Assembly: GCF_900142655.1 (NCBI RefSeq)
Contig: NZ_FRBQ01000007.1
Location: forward strand, 158,855-222,854
Length of the DNA: 64,000 nucleotides
Direction of reading: 5' to 3'
Origin: Phytopseudomonas punonensis
Lineage (GTDB): Bacteria; Pseudomonadota; Gammaproteobacteria; Pseudomonadales; Pseudomonadaceae
This document shows positions 56,749 to 64,000 of the stretch, piece after piece. Positions within the stretch are counted from its first letter, which is position 1. Each line of letters opens with the position of its first letter. The notes below the pieces were generated by a model. It was not told the origin of the DNA, ran no database searches, and was given only the letters and a program-made list of their open reading frames with translations. Made by a program: the position numbers and the translations under genes.

Positions 56749-57614
56749 AAGGCATCATTCTCGCCGGTGGCTCCGGCACCCGCTTGCACCCGATCACCCT
56801 GGGCCTATCCAAGCAGCTACTGCCGATCTACGACAAGCCGATGATCTACTACCCGCTGTCGGTGCTGATGCTCGCCGGCATCCGCGAGATCCTGATCATT
56901 TCCACGCCCCATGACCTGCCGCAGTTCAAGAAACTGCTCGGCGACGGCAGCCAGTTCGGTCTGCAGCTGAGCTACGCCGAACAGCCCGAACCGGATGGCC
57001 TGGCCCGCGCCTTCATCATTGGCGAAGAGTTCATCGGCGACGACTCGGTGTGCCTGATCCTCGGCGACAATATTTTCCACGGTCAGCACTTCACCGAAAA
57101 GCTGTTGCGTGCTGCAGCCGCAGACAAGGGCGCCACGGTATTCGGTTACTGGGTTCGCGACCCAGAGCGTTTCGGCGTGGTGGAGTTCGATGCTCAGGGT
57201 CAGGCGATTTCCATCGAGGAAAAGCCGACCCAGCCGCGCTCCAGCTATGCCGTCACCGGCCTGTACTTCTACGATAACGACGTGATCGAGATCGCCAAAG
57301 CGGTCAAACCCTCGCCACGCGGCGAGCTGGAGATCACCGACGTCAACAATGCCTACCTGCAGCGCGGCGACCTGCGCGTGGAACGCTTCGGCCGCGGCTT
57401 CGCCTGGCTCGATACCGGCACTCACGACAGCTTGCTGGAAGCCTCGCAATATGTACAAACCATCGAACACCGCCAGGGGCTGAAAGTCGCCTGCCTGGAA
57501 GAGATCGCCTACGGGCAAGGCTGGATCGACCGCGATCGCCTGCTCGCTCAGGCCAAGGCATTCGGCAAAACCGGTTATGGCCAGTACCTGTTCAGCCTGG
57601 CCGAGGAGAACTGA
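56745..57614 (+). CDS. rmlA: Glucose-1-phosphate thymidylyltransferase (GTG start)
   Basis: RmlA makes dTDP-glucose from dTTP and glucose-1-phosphate and is feedback-inhibited by dTDP-rhamnose. The 289-residue protein starts at GTG 56745 with AAGGAG nine bases upstream, giving the family N-terminus MKGIILAGGSGTRLHPIT; no ATG suits. Motifs: LLPIYDKPMIYYPL, CLILGDNIFHG and EEKPTQPRSSYAVTGLYFYD. It overlaps rmlB by four bases and rmlC by one (TGATG). Confidence 0.97.
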   Translation: MKGIILAGGSGTRLHPITLGLSKQLLPIYDKPMIYYPLSVLMLAGIREILIISTPHDLPQFKKLLGDGSQFGLQLSYAEQPEPDGLARAFIIGEEFIGDDSVCLILGDNIFHGQHFTEKLLRAAAADKGATVFGYWVRDPERFGVVEFDAQGQAISIEEKPTQPRSSYAVTGLYFYDNDVIEIAKAVKPSPRGELEITDVNNAYLQRGDLRVERFGRGFAWLDTGTHDSLLEASQYVQTIEHRQGLKVACLEEIAYGQGWIDRDRLLAQAKAFGKTGYGQYLFSLAEEN

Positions 57615-58159
57615 TGCAAATCATTCAAACCAGCATCCCCGACGTACTCATACTGCAACCCAAGGTGTTCGGTGATGAGCGGGGCTTCTTCTACGAGAGC
57701 TTCAACGCCAGGGCTTTTACCGACGCGACGGGCCTGAATCCGAATTTCGTTCAAGACAACCACTCGCGCTCGCAACGTGGTGTGCTGCGTGGCCTGCACT
57801 ACCAGGTGCAGCAGGCCCAGGGCAAATTGGTGCGCGTCTCGGCTGGTGAGGTATATGACGTCGTCGTGGATCTGCGCCGTCAGTCGCCGACCTTTGGCCA
57901 GTGGGTTGGCGCCCATCTTTCTGCCGACAACAAGCGGCAGATGTGGGTACCCGAAGGCTTTGCCCATGGCTTCGTGGTGCTCAGCGAGTTCGCCGAATTC
58001 CTCTACAAGACCACCGACTACTACGCGCCGGCTCATGAGCGCTGTATCCGCTGGGACGACCCAAAACTGGCCATCGACTGGCAGCTGCAAAGCGAACCCA
58101 AGCTTTCAGAGAAGGATCAACAGGGCAAACTCTTCGACGATGCCGAGCTGTTCCCATGA
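57614..58159 (+). CDS. rmlC: dTDP-4-dehydrorhamnose 3,5-epimerase
   Basis: A 181-residue cupin epimerase. Conserved features are FGDERGFFYESFN, QDNHSRSQRGVLRGLHYQ (catalytic histidine in LHYQ), VDLRRQSPTFGQW and VPEGFAHGFVVLSEFAEFLYK (second histidine and tyrosine). The start overlaps the rmlA stop by one base and its end overlaps rmlD by four bases. Confidence 0.97.
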   Translation: MQIIQTSIPDVLILQPKVFGDERGFFYESFNARAFTDATGLNPNFVQDNHSRSQRGVLRGLHYQVQQAQGKLVRVSAGEVYDVVVDLRRQSPTFGQWVGAHLSADNKRQMWVPEGFAHGFVVLSEFAEFLYKTTDYYAPAHERCIRWDDPKLAIDWQLQSEPKLSEKDQQGKLFDDAELFP

Positions 58160-59025
58160 AGATTCTCCTGCTCGGTCAGCATGGCCAGGTGAGCCGTGAG
58201 TTGCAGTTGTTGCTCAGCCAAAGTCACGAACTTATCGTGCTCGGCCGCGAGCAGCTCGACCTCTCCGACACCATGCGCCTGCGTGAAGCCGTGCGCCATC
58301 TGCGCCCGGAGCTGATCATCAATGCCGCGGCACACACGGCGGTCGATGCCGCGGAAAGCGAGCCAGAGGCGGCCTTTGCGATCAATGCTATCGCCCCAGG
58401 CGTGCTTGCCGAAGAGGCCGCCGTGCTCGACGTACCCTTGATCCACTACTCCACCGACTACGTCTTCGACGGCAGCAAAACCACTGCCTATGAAGAAGAC
58501 GATGCTCCCAATCCGCTCGGCGTCTACGGCCACAGCAAGCTGGCCGGTGAGCAGGCGATTACCGCGGTGGGCGGCAAGCACCTGGTCCTGCGCACCAGCT
58601 GGGTGTATTCGCTGCACGGGCGCAACTTCCTGCTGACCATGCAGCGCCTGTTGCAGGAACGCGAACAGCTCAGCGTGGTGGCCGATCAGATCGGCGCGCC
58701 AACCTGGGCCGGCAGTATCGCCGCCGCGACCGGGCAGTTGATCGAACGCTGGCAGACTGCGCAAACCGCAGCCTGGGGTGTTTATCACTTCACCGCCCGG
58801 GGCGAGACCTCCTGGTTCGGCTTTACCAAAGCCATCGCCGCACAGCTGCTGGCGCAAGGCAAGCCCGTTGCCCAGCTAACCGCCATCGCCACCCGCGACT
58901 ATCCAACGCCCGCCCAGCGCCCGCTCAACTCGCGGCTCGACTGCACGCGCCTGGAACGTGACTGGGGCGTACGCCTGCCGGACTGGCACGACGGCCTGCT
59001 GCAGTGCCTGAGCAGCCCGCGCTGA
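58156..59025 (+). CDS. rmlD: dTDP-4-dehydrorhamnose reductase
   Basis: RmlD completes dTDP-L-rhamnose synthesis with NADPH. The 289-residue SDR protein shows GQHGQVSREL (variant nucleotide loop), NAAAHTAVDAAESE, STDYVFDGSK, YGHSKLAGEQA (YxxxK) and LRTSWVY. It is last in the operon, whose order B-A-C-D differs from the B-D-A-C order I recall for P. aeruginosa. Confidence 0.96.
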   Translation: MKILLLGQHGQVSRELQLLLSQSHELIVLGREQLDLSDTMRLREAVRHLRPELIINAAAHTAVDAAESEPEAAFAINAIAPGVLAEEAAVLDVPLIHYSTDYVFDGSKTTAYEEDDAPNPLGVYGHSKLAGEQAITAVGGKHLVLRTSWVYSLHGRNFLLTMQRLLQEREQLSVVADQIGAPTWAGSIAAATGQLIERWQTAQTAAWGVYHFTARGETSWFGFTKAIAAQLLAQGKPVAQLTAIATRDYPTPAQRPLNSRLDCTRLERDWGVRLPDWHDGLLQCLSSPR

Positions 59026-59034
59026 CCTGAGCCT

Positions 59035-59100
59035 GTAGCCCGGATTGAGCGCAGCGATACCGGGGCCTTGCCCTACATCGCAGCATTCGAGCCGGGCTAC
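59035..59100. repeat. Intergenic inverted repeat before dctB
   Basis: GTAGCCCGG (59035-59043) and CCGGGCTAC (59092-59100) bound a 66-bp element of the GTAGCCCGGATTGAGCGCAGC type. I recognise it as a dispersed Pseudomonas intergenic repeat. It fills most of the rmlD-dctB gap and may act as the rml mRNA 3' end. Confidence 0.75.
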
Positions 59101-59153
59101 CTGGCGCCAGGCGTATGCGGTCATAATGCCCCGGTCTTTCCGGCGCCGACTTC

Positions 59154-60971
59154 ATGAACACGACTCCCAGCACCATTCCCAAACGCCCCCGCTGGCGCAG
59201 CCTGGCCTTGCTGGCCCTGTTGCTGGCGCCGTTGCTGTGGCCGCTGCAGTACGTCGCCGAACGCTATTACCGCACTCAGCTGACCGAACAGAACCGCCAG
59301 ACCCTCGATCTGTACGTGGCCAACCTGCTGGGCACCCTGCGCCGCTATGAAGTGTTGCCGCCGATTCTCGGCGACCTACCGGGCCTGCGCACCGTGCTGG
59401 CCACGCCCGGCGACGAAGCGGCGCAGGCGGCAGCCAACCAGCTGCTCAAGCGGGTGCGCCAGCAGACCGGTGCCGACGTCATCTACCTGATGAACCCCAA
59501 GGGCGAAACCCTGGCCGCCTCCAACTGGGATCAGCAGGACACCTTCGTGCGTGGCAACTTCGCCTTCCGCCCCTACTTCCAGGAAGCCCTGGCCGGCCGC
59601 CTGGGCCGCTTCTTCGGCCTCGGCACCACCTCCGGCAAGCGCGGCTACTATTTCGCTTCCGCCGTTTACGACGATAACCAGAAGATCGGCGTGATGGTCA
59701 TCAAGGTCGACCTCGACCACACCGAGAGCTTATGGGGCAACACCCCGGAACAGCTGCTGGTGACCGACAACAACGGCGTGGTGATCCTGACCTCACGTCC
59801 AGACTGGCGATTTCACGCCAGCCGCCCGCTGGACAAGGCCGAGCGCGCTTCCATCGCGGCCATCCAGCCCTACCCGACCCAGTCACCGCCACCCCTGCAG
59901 CTGGACCCCGAGGCCTGGCTGACACAGAGCCGGGTACTCGACGAAACCGGCTGGAGCGTCAGTATTCTCGCTCCACGGGTGGTGCTCGACCGCTCGGTGC
60001 GCACCGTGGTGGCCATCGGCGGCGGTGCGCTGCTGGTGCTGATTCTGCTGCTCGGTCTGCTGATGCAGCGCCGCCGCCATTACCTCGACCGCATTGCCCT
60101 GAGCACCCGCGCACGTCAGGAACTGGAGCAGCGCGTGCAAGAGCGCACCCAGGATCTGGAACGCCTCAACAGCCGTCTCAAGCAGGAGGTGCTGGAGCGT
60201 GAACAGGCCCAGCAGGAGCTGGTCCAGGCCCAAGACGAACTGGTCCAGGCCAGCAAGCTCACCGCCCTGGGCACCATGAGTGCGAGCATCAGCCATGAGC
60301 TCAATCAGCCACTGGCGGCCATCCGCAGCTACGCGGAAAACGCCGGCGTGCTGCTCGACCATCAGCGCACCGAGGATGCTCGCGGCAACCTCAAGCTGAT
60401 CAGCCAGCTCACCGAGCGCATGGCCTCGATCATCGCCCACCTGCGCGCCTTCGCCCGCCGCGACCGTCATGCACCAGAAAGCGTGGCCCTGCAACCGGCC
60501 ATCGACGATGCCCTGGCGCTGCTGGCCAAGCGCCGACGGGCCATGGATGTCGAGCTGATTCGCGACCTGCCCGACGCCACGCTGTGGGTACAGGCCGGCG
60601 AAACGCGCCTGCGCCAGGTGCTCAGCAACCTGGTGGCCAACGCCCTGGACGCCCTGGGCGAGCGCCCGCAACCGCGGCGTATCTGGATCAGCACGGAGCT
60701 GCAGGGCGACCAGCTCGAGCTACATCTGCGTGACAATGGTCCCGGTTTCTCGGAAAGCGCCCTGGCCCATGCCCGCGAACCTTTCTTCACCACCAAGACC
60801 AGCGCCCAGGGCCTCGGCCTCGGCTTGGCGATCTGTGACACCCTGATGCGCGCCCTGGGCGGCGAACTGCTGTTCGCCAACCATTCCCAAGGTGGCGCAC
60901 ACCTGATCCTGCGCCTGCGCACCGCCGAAAACGGCGTGAACATCCAGCCGCCCGAGGACATCACCGTATGA
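59154..60971 (+). CDS. dctB: C4-dicarboxylate sensor histidine kinase DctB
   Basis: DctB senses succinate, fumarate or malate in the periplasm and phosphorylates DctD. The 605-residue protein has TM1 (about 18-36), a double-PDC/Cache periplasmic domain (about 40-280; GNFAFRPYFQEALAG, GKRGYYFASAVYD), TM2 (about 288-306), a coiled coil (about 318-370), the H-box SHELNQPLAAIRSYAENA with His381, and an ATPase domain (N-box NLVANALDALGE, G1 DNGPGF, G2 GLGLGLAI). It overlaps dctD by four bases. Confidence 0.95.
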   Translation: MNTTPSTIPKRPRWRSLALLALLLAPLLWPLQYVAERYYRTQLTEQNRQTLDLYVANLLGTLRRYEVLPPILGDLPGLRTVLATPGDEAAQAAANQLLKRVRQQTGADVIYLMNPKGETLAASNWDQQDTFVRGNFAFRPYFQEALAGRLGRFFGLGTTSGKRGYYFASAVYDDNQKIGVMVIKVDLDHTESLWGNTPEQLLVTDNNGVVILTSRPDWRFHASRPLDKAERASIAAIQPYPTQSPPPLQLDPEAWLTQSRVLDETGWSVSILAPRVVLDRSVRTVVAIGGGALLVLILLLGLLMQRRRHYLDRIALSTRARQELEQRVQERTQDLERLNSRLKQEVLEREQAQQELVQAQDELVQASKLTALGTMSASISHELNQPLAAIRSYAENAGVLLDHQRTEDARGNLKLISQLTERMASIIAHLRAFARRDRHAPESVALQPAIDDALALLAKRRRAMDVELIRDLPDATLWVQAGETRLRQVLSNLVANALDALGERPQPRRIWISTELQGDQLELHLRDNGPGFSESALAHAREPFFTTKTSAQGLGLGLAICDTLMRALGGELLFANHSQGGAHLILRLRTAENGVNIQPPEDITV

Positions 60972-62353
60972 GCATCATCGACGCCCACACTCAGGTTCTG
61001 CTGATCGACGACGACCCGCACCTGCGACAGGCTCTCAGCCAGACGCTGGATCTGGCTGGCCTCAAGGTCGCTATCCTGGCCGATGCCAAGGGCCTGGCCG
61101 AACGCATCGAGCGCGATTGGCCAGGCGTGGTGGTCAGCGATATCCGCATGCCCGGCGTCGATGGGCTGGAGCTACTCAAGCAACTGCACGAACAGGATCC
61201 CGACCTGCCGGTACTGCTGATCACCGGCCACGGCGACGTGCCCCTGGCCGTGCAGGCCATGCGCGCCGGAGCCTATGACTTTCTGGAAAAGCCCTTCGCC
61301 AGCGAAGACCTGCTGGAAAGCGTGCGTCGCGCCCTGGCCCTGCGCCGGCTGGTGCTGGATAACCGCAGCTTGCGCCTGGCACTGGCCGACCGCCAGCAAC
61401 TGTCCGGCCGCCTGGTCGGCAACTCACCAGCCATTCAGCGCCTGCGCGAACAGATCGGCTCCCTGGCCGGAATCAGCACCGACGTGCTGATCCTCGGCGA
61501 AACCGGGGCCGGCAAGGAAGTCGTCGCTCGCGCTCTGCACGACCTGTCCAGCCGCCGCGACGGCCCTTTCGTGGCGATCAACGCCGGTGCCCTGGCTGAA
61601 TCCGTGGTGGAAAGCGAGCTGTTCGGCCATGAGCCCGGCGCCTTCACCGGCGCGCAGAAACGGCGTATCGGCAAGTTCGAGTTCGCCAATGGTGGCACCC
61701 TGTTCCTCGACGAGATAGAGAGCATGACCCTGGACGTGCAGGTCAAGCTGCTGCGCCTGCTGCAGGAACGGGTGGTCGAGCGCCTGGGCGGCAACCAGTT
61801 GATTCCCTTGGACATCCGCGTGATCGCCGCCACCAAGGAAGACCTGCGCACCGCCGCCGATCAGGGCCGCTTCCGCGCCGACCTGTATTACCGCCTCAAT
61901 GTCGCGCCGCTACGCATCCCGCCGCTGCGCGAACGCGGCGAGGATATCCTGGTGCTGTTCCAACACTTCGCCAATACCGCCAGCGCCCGCCATGGCCTGC
62001 CGCAGCGCGAGTTGCAACCTGGCCAGCGCGCCATGCTGTTGCGTCACCCGTGGCCTGGCAACGTGCGTGAGTTGCAGAATGCCGGCGAGCGCTTCGCCCT
62101 CGGGCTGGATCTGGGCCTGGAGTTGACAATTAACAGCCAGCCGCACAGCGCCCCATTGACTGGCAGCCTCAGTGAACAGGTCGAGGCCTTCGAACGCGCT
62201 TTGATCGCTGCCGAGCTGACCCGCAATCACGGATCATTACGTAGCCTGGCAGAAGCCCTCGGCATGCCTCGCAAGACCCTGCACGATAAATTACGTAAAC
62301 ATGGGCTGAATTTCGCGGACGCTGGCGGTAGCTCGCCAGACGACGCCGACTGA
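60968..62353 (+). CDS. dctD: Sigma-54-dependent response regulator DctD
   Basis: DctD activates the RpoN-dependent dctP promoter. The 461-residue NtrC-family protein has a receiver domain with Asp58 (VVSDIRMPG), an AAA+ domain (Walker A GETGAGKE near 177, the sigma-54 contact loop GAFTGA near 223, Walker B TLFLDEIES) and a C-terminal Fis-type helix-turn-helix (GSLRSLAEALGMPRKTLHDKLRKHG). The matching -24/-12 promoter and a candidate binding palindrome are seen upstream of dctP. Confidence 0.96.
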   Translation: MSIIDAHTQVLLIDDDPHLRQALSQTLDLAGLKVAILADAKGLAERIERDWPGVVVSDIRMPGVDGLELLKQLHEQDPDLPVLLITGHGDVPLAVQAMRAGAYDFLEKPFASEDLLESVRRALALRRLVLDNRSLRLALADRQQLSGRLVGNSPAIQRLREQIGSLAGISTDVLILGETGAGKEVVARALHDLSSRRDGPFVAINAGALAESVVESELFGHEPGAFTGAQKRRIGKFEFANGGTLFLDEIESMTLDVQVKLLRLLQERVVERLGGNQLIPLDIRVIAATKEDLRTAADQGRFRADLYYRLNVAPLRIPPLRERGEDILVLFQHFANTASARHGLPQRELQPGQRAMLLRHPWPGNVRELQNAGERFALGLDLGLELTINSQPHSAPLTGSLSEQVEAFERALIAAELTRNHGSLRSLAEALGMPRKTLHDKLRKHGLNFADAGGSSPDDAD

Positions 62354-62466
62354 ATAGGCGGATTATTGCCGAGCACTCATCATCCCTGCCAACCTCCCGT
62401 GAAAGCCGACAGTCGCCATGACCAGCATCATTTCCTGGCGAAATCAAGCGAGCCCACCCCACAAGG

Positions 62467-62485
62467 CTTTGCGAACAACGCAAAG
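62467..62485 (+). promoter_or_regulatory. Candidate DctD upstream activating site
   Basis: CTTTGCG (62467-62473) and CGCAAAG (62479-62485) form a perfect palindrome with a five-base centre, about 37 bp before the -24/-12 promoter of dctP. This suits an enhancer site for a dimeric DctD. The rest of the 325-bp dctD-dctP gap shows nothing else clear. Confidence 0.6.
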
Positions 62486-62511
62486 CTGTCCTGCGCGCTT
62501 TCGTCGCAGGC

Positions 62512-62527
62512 TGGCACAGCACTTGCT
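62512..62527 (+). promoter_or_regulatory. Sigma-54 (RpoN) promoter of dctPQM
   Basis: TGGCAC-N5-TTGCT has the required GG and GC dinucleotides spaced for -24/-12. It lies about 150 bp upstream of dctP, next to the DctD gene, so the pathway logic agrees. Confidence 0.88.
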
Positions 62528-62657
62528 ATATTTCTAACCAGCGAAGAACAAGTACAAGTCCAGGCCTAATCGCAGCCAACCGATCCTGCCGCTTCTTACG
62601 GCAATCCTCGACTTGCTCTTGTCCGCTCGTTTCAGCCCCCAGCAGGGCTAGATATCC

Positions 62658-62665
62658 AACAACAA
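62658..62665 (+). promoter_or_regulatory. Crc/Hfq motif at dctP
   Basis: AACAACAA, a perfect AANAANAA, adjoins the AGAGGA ribosome site of dctP. Confidence 0.6.
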
Positions 62666-62678
62666 GAGGAAGCATCGC

Positions 62679-63674
62679 ATGTTCAAATTTACTGCCAAGG
62701 CACTGGTCTGTGCCCTGTCCCTGAGCATCGCCGGCCTGGCCCAGGCCGCCGATCCGATCACCATCAAGTTTTCCCACGTGGTTGCCGAGCACACGCCGAA
62801 AGGCCAGGGTGCCATGCTGTTCAAGAAGCTCGTCGAAGAGCGTATGGCCGGCAAGGTAACCGTGCAGGTTTACCCGAACTCCTCGCTGTTCGGCGACGGC
62901 AAGGAAATGGAAGCGCTGCTGCTGGGTGACGTGCAGATCATCGCCCCGTCGCTGGCCAAGTTCGAGCATTACACCAAGCAGATCCAGATTTTCGATCTGC
63001 CGTTCCTGTTCAACGACATCAACGCAGTCGACCGTTTCCAGCAAAGCCCTGAAGGCAAATCCCTGCTGACCAGCATGGAAAGCAAAGGCATCACCGGCCT
63101 TGGCTACTGGCACAACGGCATGAAGCAGTTGTCGGCCAACAAGAAACTGGTCGAGCCGAAAGATGCGCGCGGCCTGAAGTTCCGCGTACAGGCTTCCGCC
63201 GTACTGGATGAGCAGTTCAAAGCCCTGCGTGCAGCGCCGCGCAAGATGAGCTTCGCCGAGGTTTACCAGGGCCTGCAGACTGGCGTAGTCAACGGTGCGG
63301 AAAACCCGTACTCGAACATTTACAGCCAGAAGATGCATGAAGTGCAGAAGTTCATCACCGAGTCCGACCACGGTGTACTGGACTACATGGTGATCACCAA
63401 CACCAAGTTCTGGGACGGCCTGCCGGAAGATATCCGCACCGAGCTGACCGCGATCCTCGCCGAAGTCACCGTCGAAGTGAACAAGCAGGCCGAAGCGCTG
63501 AATCAGAAAGACAAGCAGCGCATCCTCGATGCCGGCACCACCGAAATCGTTACCCTGACGCCCGAGCAGCGTGAAGAGTGGCGTGAAGCCATGCGTCCGG
63601 TATGGAAGAAGTTCGAAGGCGAGATCGGTGCCGACCTGATCAAGGCTGCCGAAGCCTCCAACCAGGCCAACTAA
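62679..63674 (+). CDS. dctP: TRAP C4-dicarboxylate-binding periplasmic protein
   Basis: DctP is the extracytoplasmic solute-binding subunit of the DctPQM TRAP transporter, delivering succinate, fumarate or malate. The 331-residue protein has a signal peptide cleaved near LAQAAD (about 24-25) and family motifs IKFSHVVAEHTPKGQGA, LLGDVQIIAPSLAKF, GLKFRVQAS (carboxylate-binding arginine), VYQGLQTGVVNGAENPYSNI. An inverted repeat after its stop suggests that this subunit is made in excess over DctQM. Confidence 0.96.
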   Translation: MFKFTAKALVCALSLSIAGLAQAADPITIKFSHVVAEHTPKGQGAMLFKKLVEERMAGKVTVQVYPNSSLFGDGKEMEALLLGDVQIIAPSLAKFEHYTKQIQIFDLPFLFNDINAVDRFQQSPEGKSLLTSMESKGITGLGYWHNGMKQLSANKKLVEPKDARGLKFRVQASAVLDEQFKALRAAPRKMSFAEVYQGLQTGVVNGAENPYSNIYSQKMHEVQKFITESDHGVLDYMVITNTKFWDGLPEDIRTELTAILAEVTVEVNKQAEALNQKDKQRILDAGTTEIVTLTPEQREEWREAMRPVWKKFEGEIGADLIKAAEASNQAN

Positions 63675-63703
63675 GGCTGACCCGGTCCATATCCTGGGCC
63701 ACT

Positions 63704-63732
63704 GGCAACGCCGCCTGAGCGGCGGCGTTGCC
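63704..63732 (+). terminator. Intercistronic hairpin between dctP and dctQ
   Basis: GGCAACGCCGCC (63704-63715) and GGCGGCGTTGCC (63721-63732) form a perfect 12-base stem followed by CGCTTTT. As a partial terminator or 3' stabiliser it would favour dctP mRNA over dctQM, as in other binding-protein operons. Confidence 0.75.
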
Positions 63733-63839
63733 CGCTTTTCCGACCACTGATGGTTCAAGGCCGCAGCCTGGCTGCCTGGCCCGCGGTGTCGCTGTCCCTT
63801 GCGTCGCTTCGCGACCGCTCTAACAACGGAGAGATTCCC

Positions 63840-64000
63840 ATGCACGCTGTCGCTCGTGTCTGGAATAACCTCGAAGAGTTCCTGGTGGCATTCCTGCTTG
63901 CAGGCATGACCCTGGTGACCTTCTCGTACGTGGTATTCAACAACATCTACGGCGTGTTCTATTCGCTGGGAGATTCGCTGCCTTTCGCCAACGATGCGAT
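63840..64000 (+). CDS. dctQ: TRAP transporter small permease DctQ (3' partial)
   Basis: The frame starting at ATG 63840 with ACGGAGAG upstream runs off the window after about 53 codons. It reads MHAVARVWNNLEEFLVAFLLAG followed by a hydrophobic helix, as expected for the four-helix DctQ subunit. dctM should follow outside the window. Confidence 0.9.
   Translation, partial: MHAVARVWNNLEEFLVAFLLAGMTLVTFSYVVFNNIYGVFYSLGDSLPFANDA

Noticed and set aside
62526..63845. 439-codon open frame antisense to dctP
   Set aside because: It covers dctP and its promoter region in reverse, with no ribosome site.

Overview
The window is a GC-rich chromosomal segment of a gamma-proteobacterium that is almost certainly a Pseudomonas. 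Evidence for this is the dusB-fis, purH-purD-retS, pckA-hslO, rimBK, AmgRS/OmpR-EnvZ-tex-gshA and rml-dctBD-dctPQ blocks. These follow, from memory, gene orders known in P. aeruginosa around PA4848-PA4856, PA5192-PA5203 and PA5161-PA5168. Pseudomonas-type intergenic repeats (REP pairs, a 147-bp inverted-repeat element) point the same way. The blocks are joined differently from P. aeruginosa, and an aromatic-acid catabolic island of about 19 kb sits between the gshA block and the rml block.

Layout. 1-12 kb: accC (5' truncated), an EI24-like membrane protein, prmA, a zinc-ribbon/DUF3426 membrane protein, dusB-fis, purH, purD and the hybrid sensor kinase retS. 12-16 kb: a LysR regulator, an ADP/ATP-carrier-like transporter and a RecQ-type helicase with unusual domain order. 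16-23.7 kb: pckA, hslO, a PAP2 phosphatase, hslR, then an EAL protein followed by rimB-rimK-ldcA. 23.7-34.9 kb: a 1257-residue MASE1-PAS-GGDEF-EAL protein, an EnvZ/OmpR (AmgS/AmgR) pair, tex, a thioesterase, gshA and an RMF-like small protein. 35-54.2 kb: aromatic island. 54.2-55.6 kb: DUF411 protein and a YpfJ-type zinc peptidase. 55.7-64 kb: rmlBACD (dTDP-rhamnose), dctBD and the start of dctPQM (C4-dicarboxylate TRAP transport).

The aromatic island is a near-complete route from hydroxycinnamates to protocatechuate. Fcs activates ferulate or p-coumarate to the CoA thioester, Ech cleaves it to vanillin or 4-hydroxybenzaldehyde plus acetyl-CoA, Vdh oxidises the aldehyde, VanAB demethylates vanillate, and PobA hydroxylates 4-hydroxybenzoate. 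An OprD-family porin and two AAHS-type MFS carriers supply uptake. No ring-cleavage (pca) genes lie in the window. Control sites can be read directly: a perfect MarR-type palindrome around the ech -35 box; a perfect ATTGGATCCAAT VanR operator before vanA, with a one-mismatch copy facing the divergent carrier; two PcaR-like boxes; and AANAANAA (Crc/Hfq) motifs in the leaders of most catabolic and uptake genes and of dctP. pobR, a DUF4345 gene, vanR and an acetyltransferase gene form one apparent regulator operon.

The most interesting item is an unannotated small RNA gene on the + strand at about 43424-43535, inside the island between ech and an MFS gene. It has four consecutive hairpins each presenting GGA in or next to the loop, then a strong intrinsic terminator, with an imperfect GacA-type box about 60 bp upstream. 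This is the architecture of the RsmX/Y/Z family that sequesters RsmA/CsrA. The same window encodes RetS, the antagonist of the GacS kinase that controls such RNAs. Placing a Gac/Rsm RNA within a lignin-aromatic locus is a testable link between the two circuits.
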